A stretch of 64,000 bases of DNA. It comes from Obelidium mucronatum (taxonomy: Eukaryota > Chytridiomycota > Chytridiomycetes > Chytridiales > Chytriomycetaceae). This document shows, in pieces, positions 11,401-22,782 of this stretch. Location: the NCBI GenBank assembly GCA_025765595.1, contig JAIVFH010000032.1:1-64000 (forward strand), given 5' to 3'. The translations under genes were made by a program, and so were the position numbers. The stretch's first letter is position 1. Each line of letters begins with the position of its first letter. A model generated the notes under the pieces. The model made no database searches. It saw nothing but the letters and a program-made list of their open reading frames with translations, and was not told the origin of the DNA.

Positions 11401-13049
11401 GTTTATCTAAACGGATCAGCAAGAGTGTGGAATTCTTGCAGAGAAAGAATGGGTTACGTAGATGGACACGGAGTGAGGAAGCCAAAGAGTTGTGTCGCAT
11501 TTTGGCTCTGCTTGGGAAAGATAAGGAAATCACGTCAGAGATTTTGAAACCAAAGGTATAATTCTGCCTTAAACATAAGTTAAATTTAAATAACTTAACT
11601 TTTGAAAAACTTGTTTAGAAAATGGGGTATCAAATGGTTCCAAAGGAAGGATGGTTGGTCATTCGCGATGAATACGAAGAATGGGTTGATGTTTGGGTGA
11701 GCGTGAATGGAAACGAGGTTAAACTCTTGTTGAGTTCATTGGACGCGACCACCTACATTATCCCGCTTGCGCAATGCTCGGTGCATATGAGAAATGGACC
11801 TGAAATTGGTAACATGCGTCATACGTTCATGATTTCAGATAGCGGTGGCTCAGCGGGAACCAGCACTAGTCATACGATGGGAGCCAAAAGCTTTAGCGAG
11901 ATGGAGGAGTGGGTTGAACGGATCAAGAGTTTTGTTAAAGGAGCAGGAGGGTCGAATGGAGGGCAAGGAAATTCGGCTTCGGGTGCAGAGCCGCTTCCAG
12001 AAGATATGACACCGTTTCAGGTGTGTCGAGTCTTGGGAGAAGGCGAAAGCAGACAGGTAATGAATGAAGTTTGGGAAGAATGAAAAGCATGGCACTCAAT
12101 TTTTAATATTTAATACTTTTTCTAGGTGCTATTGTGCAAGCAAAAATCCACAAAGCAAGCATATGCAGTCAAGATTGTTCCCAAACGAGCTTCAGGCAGC
12201 GATAAAAGTAACCAGCAGTCGAGCCTTGAAATGGAATACAGAGTTCTCCGAACAGTCAAACACCCTTTCATTGTCAAATTACACGCAGCATTTGAATCAC
12301 CACAGCAAGTGTTTTTGATTACAGATTACGTGGATGGTGGTGAATTATACTTCCAACTTTCGAATTTTGGAAAGTTTCCAGAAGATCGAGCCAGGTTTTA
12401 TGCTGCTGAGATATTGCTTGGGATTGAATGTTTGCATGGACATCGGATTGTGTATCGTGATTTGAAGCTCGAGAATATTTTGTTGAATCGAGATGGGCAC
12501 GTTGTGATTGCAGACTTTTGGTTGAGTCGGATGGAGCCGACAACGGATGCTGGATTGATTGTTGGTCCTCTTGAATATCTTGTGAGTTTTTCATTTCAGT
12601 TGTGTTTTTTGATGTTAAGGCCTTGCTTGACTTTACCATCGAAATAATAAGGCGCCAGAAATCATTTACGGACAAGGATCTTCATACGCATCCGATTGGT
12701 GGGCCTTGGGAATCATTCTCTATGAAATGATGTGCGGAAGCCATCCATTCTACAGCGAAGGACCGATCGCAAATGGAAACAAACATACTCTCTGCGGCAC
12801 TTAAATTCCCCAAACACATGAGTGCAAATGCCAAGTCAATTGTCACGGGGCTATTGGCACGAGATGCAGCGAATCGGCTGGGCACGAACTGGAGGCGAGG
12901 AGATTCTGCGACATGGGTTTTTTGCCAAGATTGATCCCATGAAGCTGGCGAACCGCGAAGTGGAGTCGCCGTACAAGCCGGAGGTGGCGGATGAGAAGGA
13001 CGCGCAGCTGTACGAGGAGGTACACCACGAGACGGCGGAGGATGAATAA
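8408..13049 (+). CDS. Three RA-like domains + PH + AGC-type kinase-like domain, degenerate and frame-broken
   Basis: Nine exons: 8408-9473, 9683-9847, 9915-10169, 10211-10632, 10696-10960, 11068-11555, 11619-12056, 12126-12581, 12652-13049 (about 1,316 aa if two extra bases are discounted). The N-terminus is Gly/Ala-rich. Three ubiquitin-fold Ras-association-like segments lie near residues 357-410, 435-500 and 685-760, an acidic linker follows, then a PH domain (about 890-1000; [13 protein letters not shown]) and an Akt/PKC-like kinase fold (about 1018-1270; AYAVKIV lysine, YRDLKLEN loop, APEII). The Gly loop is GEGESRQV, the DFG triad reads DFW, and the activation-loop Thr is missing (VGPLEYL), so a pseudokinase is likely. 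Two +1 frame breaks occur near 12761 (AGCGAAGGACC, stop at 12802) and near 12884. No AGC hydrophobic motif is seen at the end. Confidence 0.7.
9501..9594. repeat. Three 15-bp intronic palindromes
   Basis: Inside the first intron of the kinase-like gene, ACCGCCGAAGGCGGT occurs at 9501-9515 and 9527-9541, and ACCGCCAAAGGCGGT at 9580-9594. Each is a 6-bp stem with a 3-base loop, followed by GRATTTC and T runs. The same palindrome is in the last intron of the bestrophin gene. Confidence 0.9.
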
Positions 13050-13079
13050 ATCAATAAATAATAATTTCTTCTCGAATCA

Positions 13080-14499
13080 ATGCCCTCGCAGTACACGCCC
13101 GCCAAGCGCCGCCAGCCGCAGAGCGACGGCCGCAAGCTGTCGGCGATCCTGACAGTGACGAAGCCGTCGGTGGTGCCCGTGGTCGCGGGCCCGTCAGTGG
13201 CGCTTGCGCTGTGGGCGATTGTAGTGACACTGGCGTGGCACTGGTCGCCGGCGGGCCAGTGGCTGCGCGCGCTGCCGTCGTCGCAGCTGCTGATTACTCT
13301 GCTCGGAGTGGTGATGGGGTGCGTGTTCTGCCGCTTGAACTTTGCTAGGGACGAGTCTGACTTCTTCGAACTTCGAACTCCAGTCTGCTGCTCGTCTTCA
13401 GGACAAACACCGCCTACGACAGGTTCTACGAGGGCCGCCGCGTGTGGGCGACGGCTCACTCAAACATCAGATCGCTGGCGAGGCTGATCTGGGTCGGCGT
13501 CAAGGCGACCGATCCAGTGCAGGTAACAAAGTCATTTCGCTAAATTGGATTTCATTCATCAAGGCCAAGTCCGACTAAACAACCACAACTACAACCACCC
13601 ACGACTACAGGAAAGTCACAAGCGAGGCGCTATGAACCTTCTGATTGCGTTCGCTGCTGCAACAAAGCATCACATGAGAAGAGAAGATGGATTCTTGTAT
13701 GACGATTTGGGCCCTTATTTGGCACATATTCCTGCGTTTGCTCTCGATTCACAGTCTGTCGATGCAACCAACAATGCTGGAACCTCATCTTCTCCAATCA
13801 ACCAAACTGGAACAAACACTGCCGCCTTGCCAATTGAAATCATTTTCAGACTCCAAAAGTATATCAAGGAATGTAAAGATACAAGTCAAATCGATGCAAA
13901 CATTCAACTCGTCTTGTCTACAAATGCAAATACTTTGGCGGATTGTATCTCGACTTTTGAAAGAATCAGAACTACTCCTATTCCTATTGCCTATGAATTG
14001 CATCTCAAACAAACTCTGATTGTATACCTCTTGTCTCTTCCTTTTCAAATTGTTACTGTTTTGCAATGGTGTGTATTGTTGTTTTTTGGATTCCATTGGG
14101 ATCATACCGCCGAAGGCGGTGTCTTTTTTTTTGTTTATCATTTTTGTTCATCACTTCATTTCTTCTTTCTCTTATGATCCCGCCGGAGGCGGGCGCTACC
14201 GCCGAAGGCAGTGTCTTGTTTTTCGTTCATCACTTTGTTTCTTCTTTTTCTTAATCACGCATGATCCTTCATCACTTCCTTTCTTCTTCCTATTTATCAA
14301 ACTCATTCCTATTCCTTATCACTTATACACAAAAAATAGGTATACTATTCCCGCCACTCTTGTCGCAGCGTTTACAATGTTTGGTATTGAAGCAATTGGT
14401 GGGGAGATTGAGAATCCTTTTGGGTTTGACGCAAATGATCTTCCACAAGATGAATTTGTTGATACTATTCGGGATGAAGTCCAGAGTATGATGGGATAA
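13080..14499 (+). CDS. Bestrophin-family anion channel (331 aa)
   Basis: Four exons: 13080-13318, 13384-13522, 13611-14068, 14340-14499, all in phase. Hallmarks are FRTNTAYDRFYEGRRVW after the second hydrophobic segment and IGGEIENPFGFDANDLP near the C-terminus, both diagnostic of bestrophin/RFP-TM channels, which conduct chloride or bicarbonate and form pentamers. Hydrophobic segments are seen at about residues 33-55 and 63-85 and again before the last exon. ATG at 13080 lies only 31 bp after the stop of the preceding gene. The first exon is GC-rich with mostly G or C third positions, unlike the AT-rich third exon. The last intron carries three short palindromes. Confidence 0.93.
14106..14212. 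repeat. Three intronic palindromes in the bestrophin gene
   Basis: ACCGCCGAAGGCGGT at 14106-14120, CCCGCCGGAGGCGGG at 14179-14193 and ACCGCCGAAGGCAGT at 14198-14212 lie in the 271-bp last intron. The second keeps full pairing with changed end bases (A-T replaced by C-G), a compensatory change. Confidence 0.9.
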
Positions 14500-14816
14500 G
14501 TTTTGATTGGTTTTTTTGGAGGGTGCGTTTTGGTTTTGTATTGCACTATTAATATAAAGACATCACCGCTACGATTTATTCTTTGCGATCTTTTTGCTTC
14601 ACTTCTGTTGGAAGTCGGTCTCCGGGCAACGGATACGACAAGTAATGAGCAACCACAGATAGTGGTGATGTGAATCTGTGCAATAAATAATAATAAACCT
14701 TCCTATAAACTCTCGCTCCACGCACCGCCTCCGGTTCCCGGCTCCATACAATCGCCGCCACCACACAAGGCCAAGTGCCCGAGAGCTCCCCTCCAATAAC
14801 TTCAAATTTTGATTGA

Positions 14817-17800
14817 ATGAGTCACGCAGCGGCAAAGGTGGCCCGATACACGGATGCAAGCGACTTTAAAGTCATTCCCATTATCGACACTGATACATGC
14901 CGCGACTTGAAAGCAAAGGTTCGCATTTGAGTGTTGATGTGAACCTACGCTGACCACTGCACCCACCCACTTTCCTAGATCAAAACGCAGTTTGAACTCA
15001 GCGAATCTTTCACTGTCTTCATTTGCCATCGTACTCCGCAATCATCAAACCGCCAGCTTCTTTCGGATCGTGCTCTTTTGGGGCCAATCGTTTCAGCGTT
15101 TGAAAACCCAGCAGCCACTGTCGCCTTTGACTTTGCAGACTTTGTTGAAATCTTGGTCCGAGGACCTACTGGCTCGCCAAGTATTGGATCGCTGGTTCGC
15201 CTTTCCTCATGTACAATGGCAGAACTTGTTCAGCAAATTGAGGCTGAATTCCCAATCCTCAAGACCAAGCAAAGCGGCTACCAGATTACAGCAGCACGGA
15301 CTGAATTTGATCCAAAGACTTCGGTAGTGAACGATGATCGCGTCATGGAGTTCTGTGTTCAAGGAATGCAGTTCTTTATTGAGTCAACAGAAACAGCGCT
15401 TGCACCAGCATTTGAAAACCCATACGCCAGGGTTGCCAGTGTCGCTATGGAAGAAATTGGACGTGATGCTTTTCTGAGGTTGCTGGGGTGTACTCTTGCC
15501 TTCTGCGAGCCAATCGATATGGAATCTCTGAGTGTTTTTTCTGAATCTACAATGCCGCAAACAATAATGTTTGTTGAGAAGGTGCCATGCCTATGCTTGT
15601 ACTTTTTATTATATTAATCTTATCTCTTGATTTAGATGCGCTCGTTGTTGAACGTGTCGAATGGCACTGTGTCAGTTCTTCACCAAAGTGTCAAAGACTT
15701 CTTTTTGGATTCAGAGCTTTGTCCATCAGATTTTTATGTCGGTTCTCCCAAGGCATTGTCGTCTCTATCTAAGCAATGCATTGGCTACTCTATCCCTATT
15801 TGTTGGAGGCTGTATCAACCCGCGACGCCGTTCAATTATTGGGAAGAGGTCGCGTCTTTGGCAAGAAGCTCCCACTTACACCTGTACAAGTCTATGCAAC
15901 CAAACATTGGAGTAGCCATCTCGATTTTGGGTCGCCACCAACGTCCGACTTTCTTGAATTCTCCCAAAAGTATGGACCCAACTTGTTGGCTGCCGCGATT
16001 CTGTCCAGAAACGAGGGCCTCTTTGTCATGGTTGTGCGAATCAACCCAACCGCTGTTCAAGAACTATTAAAACTCAGTATCTTTAATTCACCTTGTATCT
16101 ATGAGGCCGCGAAAGCGGGTCTGTCGTTAGTCTGTAAAACACTGCTTGAGACTGGGCCTGTAGACGTCAACTGTCGTAGGACGTAGCCTCCAACCGCATG
16201 TCGGAGGATGCAACCGTACGCCGGTATTCGCTGCCTGCCGTGAAAAATCTTTGAAGACAGTTCAAGTTCTTGTATCAGTATGGAGCAGACTGGACGATAA
16301 GGGATGGTCAAGGCAGCCTGCTCCGTTTGCTGTGGCCAGCAATGATATTCGCTTATATTTCAAAGAACTGGAATCAATCAAGAAATATAATGAGCAGAAA
16401 GCAACAATGGTTTGTTTTGGATTGTTCTACGTTTCTCTTACCATGCGACAGATTCCACTCCACCTTGCTATTTCCAACAAAGAAGTTGATAAAGTCAAAT
16501 CATTACATACTGCTGCCTGCTTGCTTGGACAGAGATCCGACAGATGAGTCGACAGCGTTTCATTGGGCGGACACGATTCTACCATCCCGAAATCTTTTCG
16601 TTTTTAATCTCAGTCGGTAGACTCTGAGGAATCAATTCATTTGCCTGATAAAAGCGGTCAAACTCCCCTTCACATCGCATCGCGATATGGCCATGTCGAA
16701 GCAGCTAAAGTACTCATTACCAAAGGAGCTGCCATTGATGCCCAACCAAATCTTAAAACCTCCCCACTTCATTATGCGGCAACATTCGGTCACGTGGATA
16801 TAGCCCAGCTATTACTTGAGAATGGAGCTCTAGTCAACTCTAGAGAAACAGGGAACCAAACTCCCCTACATTCATCGACTGGGTACAAAAATCTGGAGAT
16901 GACTCGATTGCTTATTTCAAAAGGCGCCAATCGTGGATGCACGTGATGATAATGGTCAGACGCCATTTCAGTTTGCCGCTGGTACGGGATCAATTCCAAT
17001 GATGGAGCTTCTTCTTGAACATGATGCGAGCCTCGATTCCATGAATAATAACAACGCGCTTCCTCTATATTTTTGTGCTATGGGTGGACATGTGGATGCT
17101 ATGAAGTTCCTGGTTGAAAGGGGAGCTCCTATTAATGCTGTTACGAAGGATAATGCCACTGCATTCTACATTGCCGCACTTAACAGTCGTTTGGATGCGA
17201 TGAAGTATCTGATGGCAAAAGGGGCGGATATAAATGCTGCTGGGCCGGGCCAAAACTCGCCGTTGTTAATTTGCGCACTAAATGGATTTGTTGATGGGAT
17301 GCTCTTGATTCTCTCTGACCCGACAGCTGTCGCAAGCTGCTCGGGTACCAATAATTTGACTCCTCTGCATTTTTCAGCGCAAAATGGACCGTTGGAGGCT
17401 GTGCAACTTTTGTTGGAGAAAGGGGCCAGATTGGATGCATTGGATGGTCATTTACAAACTCCTCTGCATTTTGCAGTACATACCAGAGACTTGGAGGTGG
17501 TTCAATTCTTGATTTCGAGGGGGGCTGCGGTTAATAGTACACAGCCGCCTGATCAAATTTCGCCCCTGCACGAGGCAGCTTCTGCTGGTCATTTGGAAAT
17601 GGTTGAACTTCTGCTTGCAAACGGAGCATCAGTGAATACCATGTATAAAGTGCAACCACTACATTTAGCCGCAAACTACCCCAAGATTGTGGAGCTTCTT
17701 CTTAGCAGGGGAGCAATTATACCAATGGCGGAAGACGGGCGGACTGCTTGTCATTTTGCTGCGGAGAAGGGAAACGTGGAATCTCTAAAGATATTCCAAG

Positions 17801-18391
17801 AATCATGGTTGGTCGATGACATATGATGCAATTGAATCCAAGAAAACTCCGTTACATTCGGCTGCTGAAAACGGACATGCGGACGCTATTCGCTATATTT
17901 TGGAAAATGGAGGCGATCTTGAATGTAGAGATTCCTCAAAACACACCCCTTTTCTCCTCGCGGCGAGAAATGGCCACGTGTCTGCAATGCAGGCCCTTCT
18001 GGATGCAGGGTCAGATGCATCTGCTTCCAATACTAGCCGTAGAAGCAGTCTCCATCTAGCAGCGGCGGGAGGACATCTTGAAGCAGTAAAGTGGTTAGTT
18101 GAGCGTGGTTTTCCAGTTGACGTATGGGATGACGGGCGAAGAAGCCCACTCTATTTAGCGACGGAAATGGAATGCGAGGAATCGTTTCAGAAGACGATCA
18201 TGATTATGGCAGCAGGCGCGTCGTATAATCCCAAAAAGTGGATTGAAGTAATCGAGTTTCTACTTGAGAATGGGGCATCTGTCACAATGGATCCCCTTTC
18301 GACATCTCTGAATAACTCTCCCTTGGAACTTGCAAACCAATCTTCCAAGAGCGAAGTCATTGAGCTTTTCGAAAAGTTTGCACTTAAGTAA
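14817..18391 (+). pseudogene. Winged-helix/ankyrin-repeat (NACHT-family remnant) gene with many frame breaks
   Basis: Exons 14817-14918 and 14979-15581 are clean; a third begins at 15636. The N-terminus is a ubiquitin/RA-like fold, then a segment like the helical/winged-helix part that follows NACHT in fungal NOD-like proteins (VSVLHQSVKDFFLDSELC), but no P-loop NTPase core is present. From about 16080 to the end the product is ankyrin repeats (for example DKSGQTPLHIASRYGHVEAA, TPLHFSAQNGPLEAVQLLL), roughly 15-18 of them. The frame is broken at least six times between about 15770 and 16640, and again near 16935 (one extra C) and 17815 (one extra A). It is either a decaying gene or a poorly assembled intact gene. 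Such proteins usually act in non-self recognition; that role is inference. Confidence 0.65.
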
Positions 18392-19339
18392 ATTGAAAAG
18401 CAATAAACAGTCCCTTCCGAGTTAGGAGAATATCACTCTTTAAGACAATGTGTGTTAAATTGAGAAAACTTTTATTCTCAATAGCAGTCTTATATCTACG
18501 ACAACTAATTTCCTTTCTCTACAAGCAAAAAACAAAGAACAAAAGAGAATATATCAAATAAAATTTAAGAGGAATTTTCGCTTCAACCCTGTGGATTAAT
18601 ATCAGTTAGTTCAGGAGTTTGGAAGTTAAAAAAAAACAATATTGACTCACTAAAGACCAGACAGAAAAGAATCCACAATTAATTCCAATCAAAAAAAAGA
18701 ACGACTTTCGAACAGAGGGACAGTGACAGAAAACAAAAGGAAAAAATAAACTGGTGACTAAAGGTCAACCAGAAAGTTGCTCAAATTTTGGTTGGCAAGA
18801 GACAGAATGCTGTTGGCTGAAGTAGCAGTTCTAGTGGTAATAAGCTTAGACTTCTCGCCGGAATAGCTGCCAAGAGTCGGTTATGGGGTATTAAGCATTA
18901 TTGGAAGTCCAGGAAATAATGACATCCTATTCGGTAAGACGGCAAGACAAGATTCTGGGGAATTGGCAGTATATAGCAGCAGTATCAATTAGAGTTGTGA
19001 ATCTTAGGCCGTAAATCTGGCACCTTATTTTTTTTGTTTAAGTCAGCATCATCAACGCTTCCTCACTGAAACAAGATGTACTCACAAGATATTCAAGAGG
19101 CCCAACAATTCGTCCAGAATCCACTCGACCAAAAACCAGCAATCACACATCGACATCTCAATTTCGCGAGTATTGAATTCCGTTGATTCCACTCTCCAGC
19201 CGGCTAAAGATGTTATCCCGATGAGCGGTAGACTACTAATGATGATATACAGATGCTCGAAATGTATAGCCGAGGTTATGTTATCGGCCCGATGGTCTCA
19301 CAAGCGGCAGCGACCCTTCCGACAGTAATTGGCTGGACA
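18392..19339. other. Intergenic, no gene seen
   Basis: AT-rich convergent interval between the ankyrin gene and array B. No open frame with coding character, no RNA gene and no clear repeat was recognised apart from AATAAA-like strings after 18400 that may serve 3' end formation. Confidence 0.5.
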
Positions 19340-20800
19340 AATCAGACCCCCTCCTCTCGCCAGGATTAATGAGATCCTATACTGGCGAGAGTCGGTTCGA
19401 CAGTTGGTTTCGGTGGTGGTGGCAGCAGCGATAACAGAAGCAGACCCCTCCTCTCGCCAGGATTAATGAGGTCCTTAATGGCGAGAATCGGTTCGAAAGC
19501 TATGATAGTTGGACCCAAGTAGCTCCACGCCCTCCAGGGGTTAAAGAGACCTGACTGGAGAGCGGAGCACCACTTTTGATGAGCGGTTAGGAGGGTTGGT
19601 GGCGGCAGTAGCGACAGAACTCCCGTCCTCTCGCCAGGATTAATGAGGTCCTTTATGGCGAGAGTCAGTTCGAAAGCTGTGATAGTTGGACCCAAGTAAT
19701 CCCCCGCCCGCCAGGGGTTAAAAGAGACCTGGCTGGAGTGCGGGGACACCACTTTCAATGAAGCTGATTCGAGACTTTCCAGTGGTAGGGGCTGCAATGG
19801 CGACAGAACAGACCCCTCCTCTCGCCAGGATTAATGAGATCCTATATTGGCGAGAGTCGGTTCGACAGTTTGCAGCAGCGATAACAGGAGCAGACCCCTC
19901 CTCCCGCCAGGATTAATGAGGTCCTTAGTGGCGAGAGTCGGTTCGAAAATCGGGAGAGTTGGACCCAAGTAGTCACCCGCCCGCCAGGGGTTAAAGAGAC
20001 CTGACTGGAGAGCGGGGCACCACTTTTGATGAGAGAGTTAAGAGGGTTACCCGGTGGTTGTGGCGGCAGCAGTGACAGACCCCTTCTCTCGCCAGGATTG
20101 ATGAGATCCTTTATGGCGAGAGTCGGTTCGAGCGGAGTGACTGGTGGTGGATGGATCCAGTAGCCGTGGCAGTGAAAGTCCCCGTACTCTCGCCAGGATT
20201 AATGAGGTCCTTGATGGCAAGAGTCGGTTCGAGGATAGGTGGCTCCAGTGGCGGCAGCAGTGACAGAGAGCGACCCCACCTCTCGCCCTTCTCTCGCCAG
20301 GATTAATGAGGTCCTTTAATGGCAAGAGTCGGTTCCAAGGCTGCAATGTTGGACCCAAGTAGTTTCCCGCTCTTCCGGGGTTAAAGAGACCTGACGGAAG
20401 AGCGGGAACACTGCTTTTGATGTGGAGTTCGATGGTTTTTCCCCAATAGTGGCGGCGGCGGCGGCGGCGGCAGAAACAGACCCCTTCTCCCGCCAGGATT
20501 AATGAGGTCCTTTAACGGCGAGAGTCGGTTCCAAGGCTTCAATGTTGGACCCAAGTAGTTTCCCGCTCTTCCGGGGTTAAAGAGACCTGACGGAAGAGCG
20601 GGAACACTGCTTTTGTTGATGGAGTTCGATGGTTTTTCCCCAATAGTGGCGGCGGCGGCGGCGACAGAAACAGACCCCTTCTCTCGCCAGGATTAATGAG
20701 GTCCTTTAATGGCGAGAGTCGGTTCCAAAGAAGTGGCAGTTGGACCCAAGTAAGTCCCCACCATCCAGGGGTTAAAGAGACCTTGCTGGAGTGCGGGAAC
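19340..20800 (-). repeat. Hairpin repeat array B (about ten H1 and six H2 elements)
   Basis: Read on the plus strand, H1 is CTCTCGCC-AGGATTAATGAGGTCCTTTAAT-GGCGAGAG, at about 19354, 19452, 19627, 19817, 19902, 20086, 20187, 20291, 20486 and 20681. H2 elements follow near 19545, 19710, 19985, 20370, 20570 and 20765; two have a perfect 12-bp stem CCCGCTCTTCCG/CGGAAGAGCGGG. Loops are GGATTAATGAGGTCC and GGGTTAAAGAGACC, the reverse complements of the loops in array A. Spacers contain TTGGACCCAAGTA and GGCGGC/CAGCAG triplet runs. It lies directly 3' of gene copy B on the same sense strand. Confidence 0.9.
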
Positions 20801-20880
20801 AGACATGTTGTTGAAGGAGTGTGGCTGATGAGAAAGATGAGCTTTATGCGTGCCAGGCATTTCGCTGATGGAGGCCTTGA

Positions 20881-21045
20881 AGTGGTGTTGTAGTTTCGAC
20901 CCTGACGACTGGTGGGATTCACGGGACCCCTGGAACACCTCCCCATAACTAAGCTGCATTTTTGTAGTTCTTTTCCGGCGATTGGTGAGATTCACGGGAC
21001 CTCTTGGAACAACTCCCCACAACAATAAAAAAAAAGCCCCCATTC
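20881..21045 (-). repeat. Third motif block between array B and gene copy B
   Basis: Two copies of GATTGGTGAGATTCACGGGACC-type sequence (first as GACTGGTGGGATTCACGGGACC) followed by CCTGGAACACC or TCTTGGAACAAC and CTCCCCA. The same two-copy block with only scattered changes recurs at 32660-32800 beside copy C, so it travels with the gene-plus-array unit. Confidence 0.8.
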
Positions 21046-21068
21046 CCCACCCGCGTTTCAACTCTCCT

Positions 21069-22782
21069 TTAAAATGACAGCTCCTGCACATCCCCACCAT
21101 GAGATGAACGAGCGGCCGGGGCGATCCCGCACACGCCCGCGAGAAGATCGAGCATACTCTCCTGCTCGACTGGAACAGGTACCGCGACCGGGACAACGGG
21201 GGCGACTGGCACAGTGGGGGCAACTGGAACACGTCGAGCTGCTGGCAGTTTTGGAGCAACCGACGCTGCAGGAACGTCTGGCGGAAGTGATAACGGTACA
21301 ACCGGTCGAACTCGCCTCACGAATATCTGCCTCTGGGCCTTGACAGGTGCCGTAGCCATTTCCACGTCCTCGTCCATTAAAGCGACAGGCTCTTCCACTG
21401 CCATCGGATCCGAGTCAACAATAGGATTGGACGTGGCAGAGGCCGTGGTTGGCTCCGCGGCTGTAGCAACTTGCTTAGACGGACCACCACCGCCAAGCAA
21501 TTCAGTCAGTGCGAGGACGACGGGATCATTGGCCAAGAGGACAGTCTCCGTTTCACTTCTAGAACTGACTTGGTTCAAAGCCAGAACTGGGACGGTGGTA
21601 TTTCCAATAGCAACTGGTGCCACGACTGCGATTCCTTCGAAGCGGCGAACCAGCTCCTTCACTGGCACTTCCGCAACGGCAACACCAGGTAGTGGGAAAG
21701 TAAACCCTGCAGCCGGTACAAGTGGGATAGGAGCCTGGGCAGCCGCCGTTTCCGAAGAATAACCAGATTGCCATGACAAACTTCTCCAGTTGAATGTTGA
21801 CAGCCGTGACTTTGGCCATGAGTGCAAAAGTCGCGTGCTGACCTTCACACCTTTGCGTGATTACACAGGCTACAAAGTCGTCCAGTTGTTTTTTCACCTG
21901 TTCACCCTGATAAAGTAAAAACATTTAAACTCAGAATCCGTCACAAAAAACAATATGATGCAAACAAAGTCAACTCACATGCCCCAACGCCGCTTCAAGT
22001 CTCTGCGAGAGGTCGGCGATAGTGAAATCTTTAGCGGCGAGCACTTCCGCGGCATTTGCGAACTCGCTGGAAGTTGAAAGTCCAGTTAGTATAAAACCAA
22101 GCGTTTCGGAGAAAGAAACTGGACTGCACGTACTTTGCAAGACGATGCTCGTTTCCAGTTGCCAGCTGAACTTGGCGCTGGAGTGTGCGGCAGTGGTCTG
22201 TATAAATTCGTGACCATCAATAAAACATGAAAGAATAAAACGAAAAACATGTCAAGTACCATTCGACGCTGCCAACTGCATATTTTGCAGTGAGACATTA
22301 TTCGCCAAATCGGAGCGGCTGGCCTCCAAAGACTCCACTTGACGGTGAAGACGGCGCGTTTCATGCTGAGCCGCATGATTGGCGTTTCCCGATGTCCTCA
22401 ATCGGGCGACCTCCGCCTTGAAGTAATCAAGCTGCACCGATAAATCAGTGCACTCTGCCTTCAAGGCAGATTCAGAATCCAGAACCTTACGGAGCTGGAT
22501 GAAGGCAAAGCAAACCGCAAAAGCGGCTGCGAGCATAATAAACACCTGCACAGAGGCAGGGAGAATCTGTATGTCAAATAGAACCAGGCGTTAGAAATAA
22601 AGAAAATAAATAAGAGAGGACGCGAATGATGGAGGATAAGATATGTATAATGCGAATATGTGAGAGAACATGGGTGAATGTGTGTTCGAATGAGTGTGGG
22701 TGCGGGGGTAGCGCCTAAACGCGATACTCGCCTCATTAAGCACAATTACTGACGATGGCATGACTGCGCTTTCGAAATTCAT
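21069..22782 (-). CDS. Single-pass membrane coiled-coil protein, family copy B (frame broken by one base)
   Basis: Exon 1 is 22732-22782 (MNFESAVMPSSVIVLNE), intron 1 (22567-22731) has a GC-AG boundary as in copy A, exon 2 starts 22566 with a hydrophobic segment (VFIMLAAAFAVCFAFIQL) followed by a coiled coil rich in heptads. Small exons near 22200-22135 and 22065-21980 match the pattern of copy A. The last exon (from about 21920) encodes GEQVKKQLDDFVACVITQRC and then loses frame near 21765, where the plus strand reads CCAGATTGCC against CCAGTTGCC in copy C; dropping one base gives a continuous Val/Pro/Ala-rich tail ending at 21069. Function unknown; predicted membrane protein of about 450 residues. 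Confidence 0.65.

Noticed and set aside
19354..20800. Hammerhead or other self-cleaving ribozymes in array B
   Set aside because: The loop TTAATGAGG resembles part of the CUGAUGA core, but no matching GAAA and cleavage-site arrangement closes a three-way junction.
19340..20800. CRISPR array
   Set aside because: Repeats are long, hairpin-pairs alternate, spacers are related to each other, and the genome is eukaryotic.
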